Source of the DNA: a virus
DNA length: 64,000 nucleotides
Reading direction: 5' to 3' (one strand)
Virus record (IMG/VR): IMGVR_UViG_3300002141_000152
Location: 1 to 64,000 of that record
Part shown: positions 60,247 through 64,000 of the stretch, piece after piece
Numbering within the stretch: position 1 is the stretch's first letter
How the letters are laid out: each line of letters begins with the position of its first letter
Position numbers and translations under genes: made by a program
Notes under the pieces: generated by a model
Databases searched by the model: none
Told to the model about the DNA's origin: nothing
The model's input: only the letters and a program-made list of their open reading frames with translations

Positions 60247-61242
60247 TTAATATATTTTCAAAGAATATTTAAGTCCTTTTTTAAGAACTGCTTCTTTTTT
60301 ATTATTTATTTGAGTGTCCTTTTTTACAGTGTATGTTGACTTTACTTCAATTACTCTATTTTCAGAAATAATGTAGATATCTGGATAATATCTGTGAGTC
60401 TTTCCATTTACATCATACAATATACTTCCAATCTGCTCGGATATTTCAACGTTCCCGACAACTATATCTTCTTCTTTATATTCGTTTAACAAAAGTTCAT
60501 CTATACCTTTCCACTCGTAACCTTGAACATGAACTATCTTACCTGATGGAAAAATGTAAGGTTTACGTTTATACATTCTACTTTCAAATACTTTTTCATT
60601 TTGCATTGGATGAGGTACTCCATATTTTTCTATAGATGAAGATATTGCAGCATCCTTAAATTTTTTGGTTTTACAGAATGAATTTACTCCATATTTTTCA
60701 ATACATGTCTTTCTTCTTTTTTCATTTATCTTTTCTTTATTTTTAGAAAGTGATGCACGCACTGCATCAATTAAATTAACCGATTGTGTATTCCATTTAA
60801 CTCCTCTTCTTTCCAAGTTAGTCGCTTGAACTTTTTCTCTCCATTCTGGCGTTTGTGATATATTTTTTACTCCATGCTTCTTCATTACTCCATCCTCAGT
60901 CTTAATCAAATTATGCTTTTTCTTACACTCAATACTTGAACACGTAGTTATGTAGTGTCCTTGTAATTTAGGATTAATATGTGAACTTACGATTCTAGCG
61001 TTCCGTTCCTTAACTGATCTAGGTTTTCCACAATATCCACATGTTAAAACATAATCTATTTGATTTATATAATGATATAACCGCTGATTTGTCGTAATTT
61101 CAGAATAATATTCATCTAAAAATGAAGTTGCTTCCAATAATTCATCCAACATTCCGTCTTTATTTTTCTTCAGCATTAATATTGCAGAAGTAGGTCTACT
61201 TGGATTAAATTGGGTTTTTAAATATTGCGATAGATGTGACAT
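60247..61242 (-). CDS. PD-(D/E)XK homing endonuclease with KYGV repeats
   Basis: 331 residues. A Cys pair zinc site (LTCGYCGKPRS, TTCSSIECKKKH) is followed by repeats MKKHGVKNISQ, EKYGVNSFCKT and EKYGVPHPMQ, which act as DNA-binding modules. The C-terminal nuclease has RYYPDIYIISENRVIEVKST, a PD-(D/E)XK core (Asp, Glu-x-Lys). It sits between the gp25-like and head-tail genes, inserted in a structural operon. Its 3' end contains a promoter used for gp25. No LAGLIDADG or GIY-YIG motif is present. Confidence 0.8.
   Translation of the reverse strand: MSHLSQYLKTQFNPSRPTSAILMLKKNKDGMLDELLEATSFLDEYYSEITTNQRLYHYINQIDYVLTCGYCGKPRSVKERNARIVSSHINPKLQGHYITTCSSIECKKKHNLIKTEDGVMKKHGVKNISQTPEWREKVQATNLERRGVKWNTQSVNLIDAVRASLSKNKEKINEKRRKTCIEKYGVNSFCKTKKFKDAAISSSIEKYGVPHPMQNEKVFESRMYKRKPYIFPSGKIVHVQGYEWKGIDELLLNEYKEEDIVVGNVEISEQIGSILYDVNGKTHRYYPDIYIISENRVIEVKSTYTVKKDTQINNKKEAVLKKGLKYSLKIY
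60298..60312 (-). promoter_or_regulatory. Late promoter within the endonuclease coding end, serving gp25
   Basis: Minus strand CAAATAAATAATAAA overlaps codons of QINNKK; 53 bases upstream of the gp25-like ATG at 60244. Confidence 0.5.
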
Positions 61243-61251
61243 ATATTTGTC

Positions 61252-61267
61252 TTTTAATTATATATCT
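61252..61267 (-). promoter_or_regulatory. Late-like promoter of the PD-(D/E)XK endonuclease
   Basis: Minus strand GATATATAATTAAAAG, a looser match, 9 bases before the ATG at 61242. Confidence 0.35.
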
Positions 61268-61300
61268 CAATACACTGTTAGAAAATACACCAGAGTGTAA

Positions 61301-62035
61301 TTATTGATGAACTAACAGCATCCAATCGGGAGTGTTTTCTCCCTTCATCATTGCTTTAACCTCTTCCATCTCCTTTTCAGCAGTAGTTGTGATATTCTGA
61401 TAATTTACAGTAACGTCTCCAGGCAAAGTATAATTGAATGTTTGTAACATATGCGCAAGTCTTACTTTTGAGTGAGCACGAACATATCTTTGAAACACCT
61501 CATCCTCATATAATTTATCTGGTTCAAGTTTTTTATAAACTCGAAGAACTGCATTAGCCGGTGGAGTTCTACCTAAAACTCCAAGCATTTTAGTGTTCTT
61601 ATTATAATCATATGCAATAGAGTCAATCATAAAACTTTTAGTAAGATCTAAGAATGAGAAAAGAACAGTACGATATACTAAACTTTCTCCAACAAATGGA
61701 GTCAAGTAGATTTCAGATCCAATAAATTTTTGTTCACCAAAATCTCGATCAATTGTTCCAAACATTGAAACTCCGCGTGCTTCTTTAAAATCAACTACAA
61801 ATTGTACACAGTCTGGTAACTGAATCTGTCTAAACTTTTTGAATGTTGCATTTTTAAACAGCTCAAGAGGTAATAATAAGTATCTGCTCTCTACTGCATG
61901 TCTCCAATTATCCCAAAAATATCGACAGTCATTTTCGATGATACGCTTAATCTCTTTTTCTGGAAGAGAATATGGTAATGCACCAGAGAAGGTGATTTCA
62001 TTATTAATATCTTCTATAAGTTCTTTTTCGCTCAT
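61301..62035 (-). CDS. Hypothetical virion protein, possible neck/connector
   Basis: 244 residues from the ATG at 62035; a longer frame from 62110 overlaps the upstream gene and begins with an unconserved segment. Globular alpha/beta with ENDCRYFWDNWRHAVESRYL, LPDCVQFVVDFKEARG and YIRAH-like helical C-terminus (FQRYVRAHSKVRLAHMLQTF). It lies between small late proteins and gp25, so a neck or baseplate protein is likely. Family not recognised. Confidence 0.55.
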   Translation of the reverse strand: MSEKELIEDINNEITFSGALPYSLPEKEIKRIIENDCRYFWDNWRHAVESRYLLLPLELFKNATFKKFRQIQLPDCVQFVVDFKEARGVSMFGTIDRDFGEQKFIGSEIYLTPFVGESLVYRTVLFSFLDLTKSFMIDSIAYDYNKNTKMLGVLGRTPPANAVLRVYKKLEPDKLYEDEVFQRYVRAHSKVRLAHMLQTFNYTLPGDVTVNYQNITTTAEKEMEEVKAMMKGENTPDWMLLVHQ

Positions 62036-62042
62036 CGTTAGT

Positions 62043-62489
62043 TTATTGATTTGATCCCGGCCCGCCACCTGAGCCATCGTCACTGAATCTAACACTAGAT
62101 TTATCAACATCGACTGTAAAGCCTTTGTCTCCTAGCATTCTACCCATTGCCCGCTGGTTCTTTTTTGCAATAACTGCATCCTGTTTACCTGCACGTTCCA
62201 TTGATTTATGCATCATCTGGCCAAGTGCTTTTTGTTTTAATTTCTTTTTCCAGTCACTATGAAAAATAAGATTCATAGCTCTGGTAATATCGATATCCTC
62301 AATGGTTCCAGTATATCTACCAGGATTTCGAGCAGCTTTTTCATTTGCAAGTTCCTGTGCGATTGCCATTACTGAAGTATAGACTCCAGCTAGAGCGCTT
62401 TGTACCATGCCAGTAAAGTTAGTCGGGTAAACGACTTCTTTTGTTGCCTCATTAATGAATTCCTGGTATGATTTTAATCTATTTTCCAT
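62043..62489 (-). CDS. Late protein with T4-like capsid-targeting sequence
   Basis: 148 residues. N-terminus MENRLKSYQEFINEATKEV closely resembles the T4 internal-protein targeting leader (MKTYQEFIAEA). The body is basic and helical (DWKKKLKQKALGQMMHKSME); the C-terminus is Gly-rich. A packaged internal protein or a prohead-associated factor is the best guess. Overlaps the start of the gene upstream by one base (TAATG-type). Confidence 0.6.
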   Translation of the reverse strand: MENRLKSYQEFINEATKEVVYPTNFTGMVQSALAGVYTSVMAIAQELANEKAARNPGRYTGTIEDIDITRAMNLIFHSDWKKKLKQKALGQMMHKSMERAGKQDAVIAKKNQRAMGRMLGDKGFTVDVDKSSVRFSDDGSGGGPGSNQ

Positions 62490-62821
62490 TATGCTGTAGT
62501 GACAGGCGCAGCAGCTTTTGCAGCTTCTGCTTTTTGTTGTTCTTCTTGCTGTTTGGTAGAAGCGGCAGCATCATATGCAGTCTGTAACTTATTAAGTTCA
62601 TCCTGTTTCATAACTGTCTGCTTTTGTAAAGTCAATAATTCATTCTTCTTTAGTTGAAGAGCATCATATTGAGTTCTTAGTGCTGGATCATTTGGAATAG
62701 GGTCAGTTGCACCTTCTTCTTGGACCATTTGTGGATTTGCGCCAATCTTTAATTCAGGAGCAGCCTCTTTTTCTGCGGTTTTCATGAACTTCTTAAAACT
62801 TGAAACATATGATGCTGCCAT
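62489..62821 (-). CDS. Coiled-coil small late protein with targeting-like N-terminus
   Basis: 110 residues. N-terminus MAASYVSSFKKFMKTAEKEA carries the S-F-x-K-F-M pattern. Residues 50-105 are a predicted coiled coil (KKNELLTLQKQTVMKQDELN) with an Ala/Lys/Gln-rich end. It heads a coupled string of small late genes and has a perfect late promoter. Scaffold-associated or internal protein possible. Confidence 0.58.
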   Translation of the reverse strand: MAASYVSSFKKFMKTAEKEAAPELKIGANPQMVQEEGATDPIPNDPALRTQYDALQLKKNELLTLQKQTVMKQDELNKLQTAYDAAASTKQQEEQQKAEAAKAAAPVTTA

Positions 62822-62830
62822 TTAATTGTA

Positions 62831-62847
62831 TATTTTTATTATTTATT
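62831..62847 (-). promoter_or_regulatory. Late promoter of the coiled-coil protein gene
   Basis: Minus strand AATAAATAATAAAAATA, perfect consensus, 9 bases before the ATG at 62821. It overlaps the end of the upstream gene. Confidence 0.65.
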
Positions 62848-63124
62848 TTGAAAAATGCTTTGCCGCTTTTCTAAAATCATGGTACGATAATACATTCTTC
62901 TTCTTAATCTTCTTTGGGTTTAATCCGAAGGCGCTGGTTAATCTTCCGCCGCTTAGGAAAGGTGAATTATTCCAGTGTGCTGGAATAGATCCAGATGATC
63001 CTGCATAAAACATCATTGCGCTTGCACGATCGGTAGCTGGGCTCATAATAATATCTGCTGGATCTCGTTCCATTGAATCAGTTCCCATTACTTCAACTAT
63101 ATAGTTTGCAAAGCCACTAACCAT
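62843..63124 (-). CDS. Small late protein with targeting-like motif at the C-terminus
   Basis: 93 residues. The end, LSYHDFRKAAKHFSK, matches the aromatic motif found at N-termini of neighbouring genes. The first half includes ATDRASAMMFYAGSSGSIPA, the middle a basic NPKKIKKKN. Starts 2 bases after the previous gene's stop region. Function unknown. Confidence 0.5.
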   Translation of the reverse strand: MVSGFANYIVEVMGTDSMERDPADIIMSPATDRASAMMFYAGSSGSIPAHWNNSPFLSGGRLTSAFGLNPKKIKKKNVLSYHDFRKAAKHFSK

Positions 63125-63125
63125 C

Positions 63126-63578
63126 TTATCCTGGAAAATTTAGAGAATCTTGTGATTGATCTAATGAAAAAGGTTGTACTGGAGTAGGAGGAGCAACCTG
63201 TGCATCTTGCGGAGCAACTGCTGCTGAAAATGTTAAATCATGATCATCCGGTTGATTCATATTAGACATTGCGTGATCTCCAAACATACTTTGATTCTTT
63301 TCAATATATAATTCAAGTCCCATTGCTACCAATGGATCATTCTCTTTACATTTGTTGATGAAATCGCCAACAGTCATTGTCATTGGATCAACTGGAGCAG
63401 ATGCTTGACCTTCTGCTGGAAGTGCAAGCTGTTGTGCTGGATAATCGATTGGCATTTCTGGAGTTTCTGGAGCTGCTGGTTGAAGTCCTAGTTCTGTCGT
63501 TGCATCTGGATTGATTGCTGCAGGCGGTGCTGCTTGTTCAAGAAGTCGTCTAATGCTTTTAAAATTTTTCATTCTCAT
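63126..63578 (-). CDS. Pro/Ala-rich late protein
   Basis: 150 residues, rich in Pro, Ala, Gln and Asp, mostly disordered, with a short ordered block VGDFINKCKENDPLVAMGLE (about 89-108). N-terminus MRMKNFKSIRRLLEQAAPP has a basic amphipathic helix. Met3 is an alternative start. Probably a virion-associated linker or a disordered assembly protein. Weak late promoter upstream. Confidence 0.55.
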   Translation of the reverse strand: MRMKNFKSIRRLLEQAAPPAAINPDATTELGLQPAAPETPEMPIDYPAQQLALPAEGQASAPVDPMTMTVGDFINKCKENDPLVAMGLELYIEKNQSMFGDHAMSNMNQPDDHDLTFSAAVAPQDAQVAPPTPVQPFSLDQSQDSLNFPG

Positions 63579-63610
63579 GTTATATTATTTTAATAAGATG
63601 TGATCTTTAG

Positions 63611-63622
63611 TTTATTTATTTA
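63611..63622 (-). promoter_or_regulatory. Weak late-like promoter
   Basis: Minus strand CTAAATAAATAA lies 32 bases before the ATG at 63578; one of the looser forms of the consensus. Confidence 0.35.
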
Positions 63623-63658
63623 GAAACCAAACGATATTTCGTAATATAAAAGTAATGT

Positions 63659-63904
63659 ATGACAAAAATAAATGATGAACTAATAGTTAAGTCACAGGCA
63701 ATTCGTAAAGAATTAGAAACAGCGATTTTATTGAAGTTGGGACAAATTAAAGAAAAGATCCTAATACATAGTTATAAAACAATTGGCGAAGAGATTCAAA
63801 CTCTTTCGATAGTTCACGATGATTTAGATGATGTTCTATTAAATTGGGAGATTAGTAGTATAAGTATCTTTCCAACACAATTAGCTGATATTGACGAAGA
63901 CTAG
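63659..63904 (+). CDS. Hypothetical small helical protein
   Basis: 81 residues, acidic at the end and helical throughout (ELETAILLKLGQIKEKILIH). Divergent from the preceding minus-strand block. No family recognised. Confidence 0.5.
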   Translation: MTKINDELIVKSQAIRKELETAILLKLGQIKEKILIHSYKTIGEEIQTLSIVHDDLDDVLLNWEISSISIFPTQLADIDED

Positions 63905-63907
63905 CCC

Positions 63908-63922
63908 TTGCATATCATGCAA
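63908..63922. other. Short perfect inverted repeat
   Basis: TTGCAT-ATC-ATGCAA follows the last plus-strand gene. The remaining 78 bases to the window edge contain no open gene or clear promoter. Could be an operator or random palindrome. Confidence 0.25.
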
Positions 63923-64000
63923 TTGCTTGTGTGGTATACTGCGTATGCGGTGGGATTCTGAGCCAATTGTATAAATTCAAATTAGTTTTTAACTAATTTC

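Noticed and set aside
63905-64000. tRNA or small RNA at the right end
   Set aside because: Only a 6-bp inverted repeat is visible; no acceptor stem, anticodon arm or CCA-like end could be found.
1-64000. CRISPR array or IS element
   Set aside because: The only dense repeats are the collagen-like DNA and the scaffold heptad repeats, both coding; no spacers of constant length and no transposase were seen.

Overview
The window is a 64 kb piece of an AT-rich, gene-dense genome of a large contractile-tailed phage related to T4. Homologues of T4 virion and replication genes are spread through it: major capsid gp23, portal gp20, prohead protease gp21 (here fused to scaffold), tail tube gp19, baseplate gp25, gp53-like, gp27-like and gp5-like proteins, head-completion gp4, UvsW with a probable UvsY, topoisomerase II subunits gp39 and gp52, the polymerase half of gp43, a gp61-type primase, PhoH and dCMP deaminase. 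Terminase, tail sheath and the exonuclease half of the polymerase are not here, so this is part of a larger genome. I saw no tRNA, rRNA, CRISPR or IS. Start regions are A/T-rich and mostly lack a Shine-Dalgarno sequence, which suggests, but does not prove, a Bacteroidota host.

Genes lie in alternating strand blocks. 1-1137 (-): collagen-like tail fibre. 1221-3098 (+): nucleotide metabolism. 3166-5953 (-): tail tube and small late proteins. 6039-15244 (+): Fpg/Nei glycosylase, XPD/DinG-like helicase, topoisomerase II. 15306-20679 (-): capsid, protease-scaffold, DnaJ. 20736-34943 (+): a 14 kb glycan island. 34944-48164 (-): baseplate hub, large virion proteins, a ligase-nucleotidyltransferase fusion, kinase and HAD phosphatase. 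48219-50769 (+): UvsY/UvsW. 50782-53856 (-): PhoH and a homing endonuclease. 53927-59807 (+): polymerase C-half, primase, head completion, portal. 59867-63578 (-): gp25, a homing endonuclease and small virion proteins. Hairpin terminators separate several convergent blocks.

A repeated motif close to [AG]ATAAATAATAAA, resembling the T4 late -10 TATAAATA, sits just upstream of virion genes and of free-standing homing endonuclease genes, often over the stop codon of the gene before. It settles several start codons, because some longest open frames begin by translating the promoter.

The most notable systems are: (1) a fractured topoisomerase gene 52, whose halves each carry half of a split intein with a Vsr-like endonuclease gene between them; (2) a split family B DNA polymerase beside another homing endonuclease; (3) a glycan island with NeuA-, NeuB- and NeuD-like proteins, two short DegT-type aminotransferases, about ten glycosyltransferases and two flanking GT42/MAF-like proteins that could be nonulosonate transferases; (4) a prohead protease fused to a scaffold containing eleven 14-residue repeats, with an internal late promoter and start; (5) a short aromatic motif at the ends of many late proteins that resembles the T4 capsid-targeting sequence; and (6) an RNA-ligase-like/NMNAT-like fusion near a P-loop kinase and a HAD phosphatase.
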